The notes under the pieces were generated by a model that was not told the DNA's origin, did no database searches, and saw nothing but the letters and a program-made list of their open reading frames with translations. Source: Pseudonocardia autotrophica (lineage in GTDB: Bacteria > Actinomycetota > Actinomycetes > Mycobacteriales > Pseudonocardiaceae). From it: 64,000 bases of DNA. The stretch lies in NCBI RefSeq assembly GCF_003945385.1, contig NZ_AP018920.1:3286001-3350000 (forward strand), given 5' to 3'. The translations under genes were made by a program, and so were the position numbers. Of this stretch, positions 55,784 to 64,000 are shown piece after piece; position 1 is the stretch's first letter; each line of letters opens with the position of its first letter.

Positions 55784-57463
55784 TCAGCCGCCCGGCCGGC
55801 CCTCCGGCCGGGTCTCCAGAGCCCTGGCGAGCGTGACGAGACCGGTCAACCGGTCTGTCAGGTGCAACCGCAGCACCGGGCGTCCGCGGCTGCGCTGCTC
55901 GCGGACGACCGCTCGGGCCTGTGCCGCGTGCAGGCTATCCATTCCGGACGGTTCCGGGGCGGTTTCAGCGCCGAACGGATCACCGAGACCGTCCGAGCCG
56001 TCCGGATCGAGCCCGCCGCCGGTGAGATGGCAGTGCACAGCCCGGTCCGGCCCGCCGGTGTCGCCGCTGCGGCAGCCGGGGGCCCAGCCGAAGGCGACGG
56101 GCAGCCCGGTCCGCCCGGCCAGCGGCCCGCGCAGCACCGCGACCGAGGCGTCGGACTCCGGGTCCAGCCATGCCGACACCGCCAGGTGGCCGTCGCGCTC
56201 GGCGACGGCGGCGAGCGCATCCAGCGCCCCGGTGATCGTGTCCACACCGGACGGCAGCCAGTCGCCGGCGTGCACCGCGACTCCGCCGTCGAAGAACACC
56301 GGCTGGTCCTCCGGCTCACCGGGAACGGGTGCCGGCAGCGCAGCCGCGAACGGGTCGGTCCGCAGTGTCCGGGCGGCCAGCGCCGCGGCGACCTGCCAGA
56401 GCACGATCGTGGCACCGGGTGCGGCGTCGGTGCGGACCGCCCCGAGCCCCGGGGCGGGTGCCGGCCCGGTCCCGTCGGCGTGCACGTCGACCACCGGCGG
56501 TGGTGCGGCCGGGTCCGCCGCGGGCGGCCCGGGTACCGCCTCGTCCGGCCCGATCGGGACCGCGGTCAATCCGGCGGCGGTGAGCAGCGGCGCGAGCCAC
56601 GCGGTCAGCGCGGGGGAGCGGTCGTCGTCGCGCAGCGCCAGCACCGACCGGCCGGCCGCGACCAGCGCGCCGGCGAGCAGCAGCGCCGGATTGTCCGGGT
56701 CGTCCTCGGCGAGCGCCGCGGCGGCCGGGACGGCGGCCGCCAGCAATCCCACGACGTCGGCCCCGGCCAGCCCGGCCGGGACCAGCCCGAGCGGTCCGAG
56801 CGCGCCGAACCGGGCGGGTACGTCGGCGTCCAGGGTCACCACGGTGACCCCGCTGCCGGGGGTGTCCAGCGGCGAACCGGGCTCGGTGAGGTGCACGGTG
56901 CGCCCGGTGAGGGTCTCGGCGCCGATCTCGTCGGCCAGCGCCGAGGTCACCGCGTGCCGGACGGCGCCGACCACCGGATCGTCCCCGGCCGGGTCGGCGA
57001 CCACCAGCACGGTCTCGTCCGGCTCCCCGGAGAGCGCCTCGGCGACCTGCACCGGATCGGCGGAGTCGAGCGCGGTCAACCGGGTGGTGTCCGGCGAACC
57101 GGCGGCGACCAGCCGGGCCACCGCGACGGCGTCCGGGGTCCCGACGAGCAGCACCCGATGTGCGCCGCCGACCGCGAACCGCTCGCGCAGCGCCGCGATC
57201 TGACCGGTCAGCGGCCGGGACGCCCTGGCCAGCCCGGTCCAGCCGGTGCCGGAACCGGGGGTGGCAGGCCAGACGCTCGGGTCGCCGTCGGCGACCCGGG
57301 ACGCGACGGTCTCGTCCGCCAGCTCACCGGCAATCCGGCGGGCGGCGGCCGCGAACGGTTCCCCGGCCAGCACCACCCGTACCGGCGCGGTGGACCCCGG
57401 GGCGGAGCCACCGGCGGCGGCGGAGCCGAGATCGGCCCCGTCGCCGCCGGGAGTGTCGGCCAC
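55784..57463 (-). CDS. pgi: Divergent glucose-6-phosphate isomerase-like SIS protein
   Basis: A 559-residue alanine/glycine-rich protein between tal and zwf, the place occupied by pgi in Streptomyces and relatives. The sequence is strongly diverged: stretches such as RVLLVGTPDAVAVARLVAAG, VVADPAGDDPVVGAV and VPAGLAGADVVGLLAAAVPA fit the two SIS domains, but I cannot find the classical PGI signatures. Identification therefore rests on position and overall pattern. ATG at 57463, three bases after tal. Whether it is catalytically active is open. Confidence 0.7.
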   Translation of the reverse strand: MADTPGGDGADLGSAAAGGSAPGSTAPVRVVLAGEPFAAAARRIAGELADETVASRVADGDPSVWPATPGSGTGWTGLARASRPLTGQIAALRERFAVGGAHRVLLVGTPDAVAVARLVAAGSPDTTRLTALDSADPVQVAEALSGEPDETVLVVADPAGDDPVVGAVRHAVTSALADEIGAETLTGRTVHLTEPGSPLDTPGSGVTVVTLDADVPARFGALGPLGLVPAGLAGADVVGLLAAAVPAAAALAEDDPDNPALLLAGALVAAGRSVLALRDDDRSPALTAWLAPLLTAAGLTAVPIGPDEAVPGPPAADPAAPPPVVDVHADGTGPAPAPGLGAVRTDAAPGATIVLWQVAAALAARTLRTDPFAAALPAPVPGEPEDQPVFFDGGVAVHAGDWLPSGVDTITGALDALAAVAERDGHLAVSAWLDPESDASVAVLRGPLAGRTGLPVAFGWAPGCRSGDTGGPDRAVHCHLTGGGLDPDGSDGLGDPFGAETAPEPSGMDSLHAAQARAVVREQRSRGRPVLRLHLTDRLTGLVTLARALETRPEGRPGG

Positions 57464-57466
57464 CGG

Positions 57467-58576
57467 CTACTTGGCGGCGTCGAGCTGCGAGCGGACCGTC
57501 TCCTGCAGTTCGGTCCACGACTTCTCGAACTTCTGCACACCCTCGTTCTCCAGGGCGAGGTAGACGTCGTCGAGGTCGATGCCGACGCCCTCCAGGTCGG
57601 TGAAGACCTGCTGGGCGGCACCCGCGGTGTCGGTCACCTGGTCACCGGTCACCTCACCGTGGTCGGCGAACGCCTCCAGCGTCTTCTCCGGCATGGTGTT
57701 GACGGTGTTGTCCACCACCAGCTCGGAGACGTAGAGGGTGTCCGGGTAGTCCGGGTTCTTGACCCCGGTGGACGCCCAGAGCGGTCGCTGCGCGTGCGCG
57801 CCCTTCGACTTCAGCGCGTCCCACCGGGCACCGGAGAACGCGTCCCGGTAGGCGGCGTAGGCCAGCCGGGAGTTCGCGACCGCCGCCTTCCCGCGCAGGG
57901 CGAGGGCCTCGTCGCCGCCGGTGGCCGCCAGCCGGGAGTCGATCTCCGAATCCACCCGGGACACGAAGAAGGAGCCAACCGAGTGGATCGCGGCGAGGTC
58001 CTGGCCGTTCTCCACGGCCTGCTCCAGGCCGGTCAGGTAGGCGTCCATGACGGCCTTGTAGCGCTCCACCGAGAAGATCAGCGTGACGTTGACGCTGATC
58101 CCCTCCGCGGTGACCCGGGTGATCGCGGGCAGGCCCGCCTCCGTCGCCGGGATCTTGACCAGCAGGTTCGGCCGGTCCACCGCCTTCCACAGGTCCAGCG
58201 CCTGGGCGACGGTCTTCTCGGTGTCGTGCGCCAGGCGCGGGTCGACCTCGAGCGAGACCCGCCCGTCGACGCCGTTCGTGCGCTCCCAGACCCCGGCGAA
58301 GACGTCGCAGGCCTGCTGCACGTCGGCGACGGTGATCTCGCGGATCGCCGAGTCGACGTCCGCGTCGCGGGCCGCCAGCTCGCGGACCTGTTCGTCGTAG
58401 GCGGCGCCGTCGGACAGCGCACCCGCGAAGATCGTCGGGTTGGTGGTGACTCCCACGACGTGCTTCTCGTCGATCAGCTCGACCAGGTTGCCGCTGGTCA
58501 GCCGCTCGCGGGACAGGTCGTCGAGCCAGATGGACACACCCGCCGCGGAGAGCGCGGCGAGACGATCGTTGCTCAT
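57467..58576 (-). CDS. tal: Transaldolase
   Basis: A 369-residue TIM-barrel enzyme transferring dihydroxyacetone units. It is of the longer actinobacterial type: [33 protein letters not shown], then the Schiff-base lysine in [16 protein letters not shown] and [23 protein letters not shown] at 58576 has AAGGAGACAACC directly upstream. It lies 28 bases after tkt. Confidence 0.97.
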   Translation of the reverse strand: MSNDRLAALSAAGVSIWLDDLSRERLTSGNLVELIDEKHVVGVTTNPTIFAGALSDGAAYDEQVRELAARDADVDSAIREITVADVQQACDVFAGVWERTNGVDGRVSLEVDPRLAHDTEKTVAQALDLWKAVDRPNLLVKIPATEAGLPAITRVTAEGISVNVTLIFSVERYKAVMDAYLTGLEQAVENGQDLAAIHSVGSFFVSRVDSEIDSRLAATGGDEALALRGKAAVANSRLAYAAYRDAFSGARWDALKSKGAHAQRPLWASTGVKNPDYPDTLYVSELVVDNTVNTMPEKTLEAFADHGEVTGDQVTDTAGAAQQVFTDLEGVGIDLDDVYLALENEGVQKFEKSWTELQETVRSQLDAAK

Positions 58577-58604
58577 GGTTGTCTCCTTGTGGCTCAGGAG
58601 TGAT

Positions 58605-60731
58605 TCAGGAGGACTTCTCCGACGCGGCGAGTGACTCCCGCGCGGCGGCGGCGACGGTGTCACCGGTGAAGCCGAACTTCTCGAACAGGGTCGCCTGGTC
58701 GGCGCTGGCGCCGAAGTGCTCGATCGAGACCGAGCGGCCGGCGTCGCCGACGTAGCCGCGCCACGGCGACGCGATGCCCGCCTCGACCGAGACGCGCGCC
58801 TTCACCGCCGCGGGCAGCACGGACTCGCGGTACGCGGCGTCCTGCGCGGCGAACCACTCGACACACGGCATGGAGACCACCCGGGTACCGACACCGTCGG
58901 CCTCCAGGTTCTTCCGCGCGGCCACCGCGAGGTGCAGCTCCGAACCGGTGGCGATGATCACGACCTGCGGGACCCCGGACGACGCCTCCTCCAGCACGTA
59001 GCCGCCGCGGGCGACGCCCTCGGCGGAGGTGCCGCTCAGCGTCGGCACGTTCTGCCGGGTCAGCGCGAAACCGATCGGGCCGTCGGACGGCCGCTCCAGG
59101 GCGGCCTTCCAGGCGTAGACGGTCTCGTTCGCGTCGCCGGGCCGCACCACGGACAGGCCCGGGATCGCCCGCAGCGCTGCCAGGTGCTCGATCGGCTGGT
59201 GGGTCGGGCCGTCCTCGCCGAGGCCGATCGAGTCGTGCGTCCACACGTAGAGCGGGTTGGTCTTCATCAGCGCGGCCAGCCGCACGGCGGGTCGCATGTA
59301 GTCGGAGAAGACCAGGAACGTGCCGCCGTAGGCGCGGGTCGGGCCGTGCAGCGCGATGCCGTTCAGCACGGCACCCATGGCGTGCTCGCGGACACCGAAG
59401 TGCAGCGTGCGGCCGTAGGGCTGAGCGTTCCAGGTACCGGTGGTGGCCGACTTCGGGCCGAACGAATCGGCGCCCTTCATCGAGGTGTTGTTGGACTCGG
59501 CCAGGTCGGCCGAGCCACCCCACAGCTCCGGCAGCACATCGGCGACCGCCGCGAGCACGGCGCCGGAGGCCTTGCGGGTCGCGAGGCCCTTCTCGTCGGC
59601 GTCCCAGTGCGGCAGGACGTCGGCCCAGCCCTCCGGAAGCCGCTTGGCGAGCAGCCGGTCGAGCAGCTGCTTGCGCTGCGGCTCCCGCTGCGCCCACTCG
59701 TCGAAGGTGCCCTGCCAGGTGTCGTGCTCGGCGCGCGAGCGCTCGCCCACCGAGCGGGTGTGCTTCAGCACCGCGTCGTCGACCTCGAAGGTCTGGTCGG
59801 GGTCGAACCCGAGCACCTCCTTGACGGCGCGGACCTCGTCGTCGCCGAGCGCCGAGCCGTGCGCGGCACCGGTGTTCATCTTGTTCGGCGACGGGTAGCC
59901 GATCACCGTGCGCAGCACGATGATCGACGGCCGCGAGGTCTCCGCCTTCGCGGCCTCCAGCGCAGCCAGGATGCCGGTGACGTTCTCCCCGCCCTCGACG
60001 ACCTGGACGTGCCAGCCGTAGGACTCGTAGCGCTTCGCCGTGTCCTCGTTGAGGGCGATGTTGGTGTCGTCCTCGATGGAGATCTCGTTGGCGTCGTAGA
60101 TCACCGTGAGGTTGCCGAGCTCCTGGCGGCCGGCCAGCGACGAGGCCTCGGAGGTGACGCCCTCCTCGATGTCACCGTCCGAGGCGATCACGTAGATCTG
60201 GTGGTCGAACGGGCTGGCGCCCTCGGGGGCGTCCGGATCGAACAGGCCGCGCTCGCGGCGGGCGGCGATCGCCATCCCGACCGCGGACGACAGACCCTGG
60301 CCCAGCGGGCCGGTGGTCATCTCGACCCCGCGGGTGTGCCCGTACTCCGGGTGCCCCGGGGTGAGCGAGCCCCACTGCCGGAGCTGCTCGAGGTCTTCCC
60401 GCTCCAGGCCGTATCCGGCCAGGTAGAGCTGGATGTAGAGGGTGAGGCTGGAGTGCCCGGCGGAGAGCACGAACCGGTCGCGGCCGAGCCACTCGGGATC
60501 GGCCGGGTCGTGCCGCATGACCCGCTGGAACAGCGCGTACGCCACCGGGGCGAGGCTCATCGCGGTGCCGGGGTGACCACTGCCGCACTTCTGGACCGCG
60601 TCCGCGGCCAGCACCCGGATGGTGTCAACGGCCTTGCGGTCCAGCTCGGTCCAGTCGTCGGGCACGTGCGCGCGCGTGAGTGCGGCGACGGCGCTGTCCC
60701 CGTCGTGGGGGGACGTGGCGGTCTCGGACAA
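58605..60731 (-). CDS. tkt: Transketolase
   Basis: A 708-residue thiamine-diphosphate enzyme of the pentose-phosphate pathway. Motifs: [20 protein letters not shown], the ThDP-binding [13 protein letters not shown] segment ([18 protein letters not shown]), and the pyrimidine domain [19 protein letters not shown] favour the TTG at 60731: it has AGGAG eight bases upstream and gives the normal length. Frames reaching 60908 add about 59 unconserved residues. First gene of the six-gene operon. Confidence 0.95.
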   Translation of the reverse strand: MSETATSPHDGDSAVAALTRAHVPDDWTELDRKAVDTIRVLAADAVQKCGSGHPGTAMSLAPVAYALFQRVMRHDPADPEWLGRDRFVLSAGHSSLTLYIQLYLAGYGLEREDLEQLRQWGSLTPGHPEYGHTRGVEMTTGPLGQGLSSAVGMAIAARRERGLFDPDAPEGASPFDHQIYVIASDGDIEEGVTSEASSLAGRQELGNLTVIYDANEISIEDDTNIALNEDTAKRYESYGWHVQVVEGGENVTGILAALEAAKAETSRPSIIVLRTVIGYPSPNKMNTGAAHGSALGDDEVRAVKEVLGFDPDQTFEVDDAVLKHTRSVGERSRAEHDTWQGTFDEWAQREPQRKQLLDRLLAKRLPEGWADVLPHWDADEKGLATRKASGAVLAAVADVLPELWGGSADLAESNNTSMKGADSFGPKSATTGTWNAQPYGRTLHFGVREHAMGAVLNGIALHGPTRAYGGTFLVFSDYMRPAVRLAALMKTNPLYVWTHDSIGLGEDGPTHQPIEHLAALRAIPGLSVVRPGDANETVYAWKAALERPSDGPIGFALTRQNVPTLSGTSAEGVARGGYVLEEASSGVPQVVIIATGSELHLAVAARKNLEADGVGTRVVSMPCVEWFAAQDAAYRESVLPAAVKARVSVEAGIASPWRGYVGDAGRSVSIEHFGASADQATLFEKFGFTGDTVAAAARESLAASEKSS

Positions 60732-61108
60732 GGCGGTGGCTCCTGTACTCGCGTCGGCGTCTGAGGATGCTGCCGTGGGCGGCGGGGCGATGGTCGGCGG
60801 AGAGCACTTTCCGGCGTCGAGGACACCGCCGCGTACCGGCCCCGTACGGGTCCGGCGCACTGCGACCCGGACCGCCTGGTGGCATCGTCGCCACCCCCGG
60901 CGTCGCACACCCTACTGCGGACGCCGGGCCTGCGGGTTTGCCGACCGTCGCGGCAGCGGGCCCGGTCGTCCGACCCGGGAGTACCCCGGCGGCCCGCACC
61001 GCATGCCACCGGTTAACATCGACGCGCTGTAGAACGTGGCGCCCTGCTACCGCGCGGGCCCGCTTCTGGAGCCCAGCCCGAACACCGAGCCGAGCGAGGT
61101 ACGAACAG
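60732..61108. other. Divergent promoter region tkt/ctaB
   Basis: About 375 bases without a convincing gene. TAACAT at 61014-61019 fits a TANNNT -10 for ctaB, but no good -35 is seen at the right distance. The tkt promoter must also lie here. Confidence 0.35.
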
Positions 61109-62119
61109 GTGAGCGCACCCGCGTCGCGGCCTAGCCGGACCGCCGAGCCCGTCCCGCAGGGCCGGCCGGTCGCGTCCGCGGCGGACGGTCCGGCACCGGA
61201 GTCCCCGGCCCCGGCTCCGGCCGGACGGATGGCCCGGGTCCGGGCGACCCTGCTGGCCTACCTCGGTCTGACCAAGACGCGGATCATCGAGCAGCTGCTC
61301 GTGGTCACGGTGCCCGCGATGTTCCTCGCCCAGCGCGGGATCCCCTCGCTCTGGCTGATCGCCGCCACCCTGGTCGGTGGGGCGATGGCCGCCGCGGCGG
61401 CGCACGCGCTGAACTGCGTGGTCGACGCCGACATCGACAAGAAGATGAAGCGCACCGCGCGCCGGCCGCTGGCCGCCGGGCAGGTGCCCACCCGCAACGC
61501 GCTGATCTTCGGCCTGGTGCTCGCCGCTGCCAGCTCGGTCTGGCTCGGGTTCACCACCAACTGGCTCGCCGCCGCGCTGTCGCTCGCCGCCATCGCGTTC
61601 TACGTGCTGGTGTACACGCTGGTCCTGAAGCGCCGGACCGCGCAGAACATCGTCTGGGGCGGGGCCGCCGGCTGCATGCCGGTGGTGATCGGCTGGGCTG
61701 CGGTGACCGGCACCGTCGAGTGGCCGGCCCTGGTGATGTTCGGCGTGATCTTCTTCTGGACGCCGCCGCACTTCTGGGCGCTGGCGATGCGCTACCGCGA
61801 GGACTACGCGGCGGCCGGGGTGCCGATGCTGCCGGTGGTCGCGCCGGCGCCCGCGGTCTCGGTGCGGATCGTCGTCTACAGCTGGGTGATGGTGGCCTGG
61901 AGCCTGCTGCTGCTGCCGGTGACCTCCTGGGTCTACCTCGGCACCGCACTGCTCGGCGGGGCGTACTTCGTGTACCGGGCGCACCGGCTGCACGCCGACG
62001 TCCGGGCCGGTGGCGAGGTCTCCCCGATGCCGCTGTTCCACCTGTCGAACATCTACCTGTGCGTGCTGTTCGCGGCGATCGCGGTGGACGCGGCGCTGGG
62101 CCTGCCGGTCCTGTTCTAG
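61109..62119 (+). CDS. ctaB: Protoheme IX farnesyltransferase (heme O synthase)
   Basis: A 336-residue UbiA-superfamily membrane enzyme adding a farnesyl group to heme B to give heme O for cytochrome oxidase. After a roughly 40-residue Pro/Ala leader there are about eight or nine transmembrane helices. The first Asp-rich motif is [20 protein letters not shown] and the second region is [19 protein letters not shown] at 61109. It is divergent from tkt, the conserved actinobacterial arrangement. Its stop shares CTAG with the convergent AraC gene. Confidence 0.94.
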   Translation: MSAPASRPSRTAEPVPQGRPVASAADGPAPESPAPAPAGRMARVRATLLAYLGLTKTRIIEQLLVVTVPAMFLAQRGIPSLWLIAATLVGGAMAAAAAHALNCVVDADIDKKMKRTARRPLAAGQVPTRNALIFGLVLAAASSVWLGFTTNWLAAALSLAAIAFYVLVYTLVLKRRTAQNIVWGGAAGCMPVVIGWAAVTGTVEWPALVMFGVIFFWTPPHFWALAMRYREDYAAAGVPMLPVVAPAPAVSVRIVVYSWVMVAWSLLLLPVTSWVYLGTALLGGAYFVYRAHRLHADVRAGGEVSPMPLFHLSNIYLCVLFAAIAVDAALGLPVLF

Positions 62120-62919
62120 GGCCTCCCGGCGGCGGTGAACCGCCCCGGGGTCCGGCCGGTGGTCTCGCGGAACGCGCGGACGAACGCGCTCGTCGTGCGG
62201 TAGCCGACCGCGTGCGCGGTCTCGGTGACGTTCGCACCACCCGCCAGTATCCGGACGCCGGCCCGCACCCGCGCGTGCGTCCGCCACTGCACGAAGGTCA
62301 GGCCGGTCTCGGCCCGGAACCGGCGCAGCAGGGTGCGGCTGCTCCAGCCGATCCGCCTGCTCCACTGCTCGGCCCCGTGGGCATCGCCCGGGGTCTCGAC
62401 GATCCCCCTGGCGACCTCGCAGAGCCGCGGGTCCGCCGGCATCGGCAGGTCCGGTGGCCCGCCGGGGGCCGGTTCGACCGAGTCCAGCGCGACCTCCTCG
62501 GCCCGCCGGCGTGCCTGCGGTGTCAGGTCGGTGCGGGCGAGGTGCTCGGTCAGGCCGGTCCACGCCGGGCCGAGCCGGACCAGTGCGTGCTCCTGCAGCG
62601 GCACCGACGGCCCCGGCTCGACGAAGGTGCAGCGGTAGCCGGTGCTCCCGGAGATCACCCCGCGGTGCGGTGTGCCCGCCGGGATCCAGATGCCCGCCCC
62701 GACCGGGACGACCCACATCTCACGGTCGATCTCCACGGTGCGCGGGCCGGTCGTGTCCCAGATCAGCTCGTGGCACGGATGCTGGTGCTCGCGCACCCGG
62801 ACCGGGCCGGGCAGCGGGGCGACTCGCCGCGTCCACACCCGGTGACCGGATCGGTCCGGCCGCTCGGCCTTGACGTGCACGCCGATGGTCAGGCACCGGT
62901 ATCGGGAACGGGACATCAT
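62116..62919 (-). CDS. AraC-family transcription regulator
   Basis: A 267-residue regulator with an N-terminal cupin-like sensing domain ([15 protein letters not shown], then [12 protein letters not shown]) and a C-terminal double helix-turn-helix ([20 protein letters not shown], then [21 protein letters not shown]). The domain combination is that of sensors of small ligands. Two consecutive ATGs at 62919 and 62916 are possible starts, neither with a good ribosome-binding site. Ends in a CTAG overlap with ctaB. Divergent from the sucrase/ferredoxin-like gene, which it probably controls (inference). Confidence 0.9.
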   Translation of the reverse strand: MMSRSRYRCLTIGVHVKAERPDRSGHRVWTRRVAPLPGPVRVREHQHPCHELIWDTTGPRTVEIDREMWVVPVGAGIWIPAGTPHRGVISGSTGYRCTFVEPGPSVPLQEHALVRLGPAWTGLTEHLARTDLTPQARRRAEEVALDSVEPAPGGPPDLPMPADPRLCEVARGIVETPGDAHGAEQWSRRIGWSSRTLLRRFRAETGLTFVQWRTHARVRAGVRILAGGANVTETAHAVGYRTTSAFVRAFRETTGRTPGRFTAAGRP

Positions 62920-62935
62920 GTGTCCGATTATGAAC

Positions 62936-62949
62936 ACAGGCAAGCCTGT
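62936..62949. promoter_or_regulatory. Inverted repeat in the AraC / ferredoxin-like divergent promoter
   Basis: ACAGGC-AA-GCCTGT, six-base perfect arms, lies 17 bases before the AraC start and 26 before the other gene. The surrounding 55 bases are AT-richer than average. A candidate operator. Confidence 0.45.
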
Positions 62950-62974
62950 CCACACTCCTACGGTGGCGATCGTG

Positions 62975-63880
62975 ATGATCACGGACCTCCCGACCGCCCC
63001 ACCGGCCTGCGCGGCCATCTCGCGCCGGCTCCGCGAGCCGTTGCGCGGCACCGCCGCCGTCACCCGGGGCTGGTTGCTGGTGGAGCACCGCGGTGCCTGG
63101 GGGGACGGCGCCCTCGACCGGGTCGCCGCCGGACCGGGGGCGCGGATCGAGGCCCGCTGCGCGGCGGCCGGTGTCCGGGTCGTGCTGGTCCGTGAGCCCG
63201 GCCGGTCCCGGGCGGGCGGCCCGTTCCGGGTGCAGCTCGCGCACTCCGGGCGCGGCGGCCCGTGGCTGGAGGAGCTGCGGGTGTCGGGCCTCGACGAGCT
63301 CGTCGATCTCGATCCCGCGGTGACGCTGTCCCCTGAGCCGCCCGGTCTCGGGCGCCGGGTGGACCGGCCCCGGTTCCTGGTCTGTACGCACGGCCGCAAG
63401 GACGCCTGCTGCGCCGTGTTCGGCAGGCCGGTGGCCCGCGCACTGGCCGCGGGCGGACGGGTGTGGGAGTCGACCCATCTCGGCGGTGACCGGTTCGCCC
63501 CGGCGATGGTCTGCCTGCCGCACGGCGTCTACTACGGCCACGTCGATCCGGCGGACGCCGCCGGGCTCGCCCGGTCCTTCGACGACGGCCGGATCTCGCT
63601 GCGGCACCTGCGTGGCCGCTCGTCCGACCTCCCCGAGCAGCAGGTCGCCGAGCACGCGGTCCGCAGCGAGCGGGAACTGACCGGTGTCGACGACGTCACC
63701 CCGCTCGCGGTGCAGCCGGCTTCGGGTGACGGCGTGCTCGTCCCCGTCCGGCATCCGGGCGGCACGGACACGGTGCTGGTCCGGCCGGCGCCGTCGGAGG
63801 AACGGCTGATGTCGTGCACGGCGGGGGAGTGGGGCAGACCCGATCCGCGCGCCGTCGCGGTCACCGGGGCGGCCCGGTGA
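62975..63880 (+). CDS. Sucrase/ferredoxin-like (thioredoxin-like [2Fe-2S]) protein
   Basis: A 301-residue protein of the sucrase/ferredoxin-like family (Aim32-related, thioredoxin-like [2Fe-2S] ferredoxin fold). The core motif is FLVCTHGRKDACCAVFGRPV, with the CxxxxxxxCC cluster, followed by WESTHLGGDRFAPAMVCLPHG with the His. The N-terminal half lacks known motifs. Starts are ambiguous: ATG 62975 preferred, GTG 62963 or 62972 possible. The last bases overlap a lipoprotein gene by GTGA. Despite the name, sucrase activity is not expected; an electron-transfer or iron-sulfur role is inferred. Confidence 0.85.
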   Translation: MITDLPTAPPACAAISRRLREPLRGTAAVTRGWLLVEHRGAWGDGALDRVAAGPGARIEARCAAAGVRVVLVREPGRSRAGGPFRVQLAHSGRGGPWLEELRVSGLDELVDLDPAVTLSPEPPGLGRRVDRPRFLVCTHGRKDACCAVFGRPVARALAAGGRVWESTHLGGDRFAPAMVCLPHGVYYGHVDPADAAGLARSFDDGRISLRHLRGRSSDLPEQQVAEHAVRSERELTGVDDVTPLAVQPASGDGVLVPVRHPGGTDTVLVRPAPSEERLMSCTAGEWGRPDPRAVAVTGAAR

Positions 63881-64000
63881 GCGCGCCGGGGAGCCGGGGT
63901 GTCGTGCTCTCCCGGCGGACGATGCTGGGGGCGCTCGGCGCGTCCGTCCTGCTCGGTGCCTGCGGCACCCGGGAGTCGTTGCCGGCGTCGGCGGACGGCG
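63877..64000 (+). CDS. Lipoprotein, N-terminal part (runs off the window)
   Basis: Forty-one codons are visible. The sequence SRRTMLGALGASVLLGACG is a signal peptide with twin arginines and a lipobox LGAC, so the protein is exported and lipid-anchored, possibly by Tat. The GTG at 63877 overlaps the preceding stop by four bases. This N-terminus would fit a solute-binding protein of an ABC transporter, but too little is present to say. Confidence 0.75.
   Translation, partial: MSAPGSRGVVLSRRTMLGALGASVLLGACGTRESLPASADG

Noticed and set aside
55610..58603. A 997-codon plus-strand open frame opposite zwf, pgi and tal
   Set aside because: Antisense shadow of the minus-strand operon, without recognisable motifs.
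62930..62955. Iron box (IdeR/DmdR type) before the ferredoxin-like gene
   Set aside because: AGGCAAGCCT resembles only the middle of the TTAGGTTAGGCTAACCTAA consensus; the flanks do not match.

Overview
This window is chromosomal DNA from a very GC-rich actinobacterium. The marker genes (bldD, whiA, rbpA, actinobacterial IHF, opcA, a mycobacterial-type pyrF), the frequent GTG starts and the many GTGA/ATGA stop-start overlaps point to a member of the Pseudonocardiaceae, perhaps Pseudonocardia. That placement is inferred from gene content and style, not from a database match. Almost all of the window is conserved core chromosome. I see no prophage, insertion sequence, CRISPR array, tRNA or rRNA.

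Layout. 1-5.7 kb: the tail of an unknown gene, then a minus-strand ABC-2 exporter with a CPBP-type membrane protease, and a NarL/LuxR-type two-component pair. 5.9-6.9 kb: efp-nusB. 7.2-7.7 kb: bldD on the minus strand. 8.2-17.0 kb: a tightly coupled pyrimidine operon, pyrR-pyrB-pyrC-carA-carB-pyrF, behind a PyrR-type leader hairpin. 17.5-32.9 kb: the classic actinobacterial series mihF-gmk-rpoZ-coaBC, metK, priA-def-fmt-rsmB, rpe, ribD-ribE-ribBA-ribH and a PH-like membrane protein. 33.4-34.2 kb: a DUF2786 gene facing uvrC across a perfect LexA/SOS box. 34.4-39.4 kb: uvrC-rapZ-yvcK-whiA. 39.5-45.2 kb: a hypothetical gene, gap-pgk-tpiA, secG, rbpA and a methyltransferase. 45.2-50.1 kb: a more variable stretch with trpB2, a patatin-like lipase, a broken VOC/PhnB-like gene, ridA, an HxlR regulator and purT. 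50.2-52.2 kb: two paralogous lipoproteins. 52.4-60.7 kb: the minus-strand pentose-phosphate operon tkt-tal-pgi-zwf-opcA-pgl. 61.1-64 kb: ctaB, an AraC regulator, a sucrase/ferredoxin-like protein and the start of a lipoprotein gene.

How the genes work together. The pyr operon makes UMP de novo, with PyrR probably repressing translation of its own leader. The rib genes, fed by the pentose-phosphate enzymes, make riboflavin. gap-pgk-tpiA cover lower glycolysis, and tkt to pgl cover the NADPH-producing branch. RbpA, rpoZ, NusB, BldD, WhiA and mIHF are transcription or nucleoid factors.

Most notable observations: a perfect SOS box in front of a DUF2786 gene; a CarA with a roughly 220-residue low-complexity C-terminal extension; an RsmB with a roughly 180-residue Arg/Gly/Asp repeat leader; short in-frame tandem repeats (15, 18, 24 and 30 bp) at the ends of several housekeeping genes; and a methyltransferase whose open frame runs back to the rbpA stop codon without any ATG, GTG or TTG.
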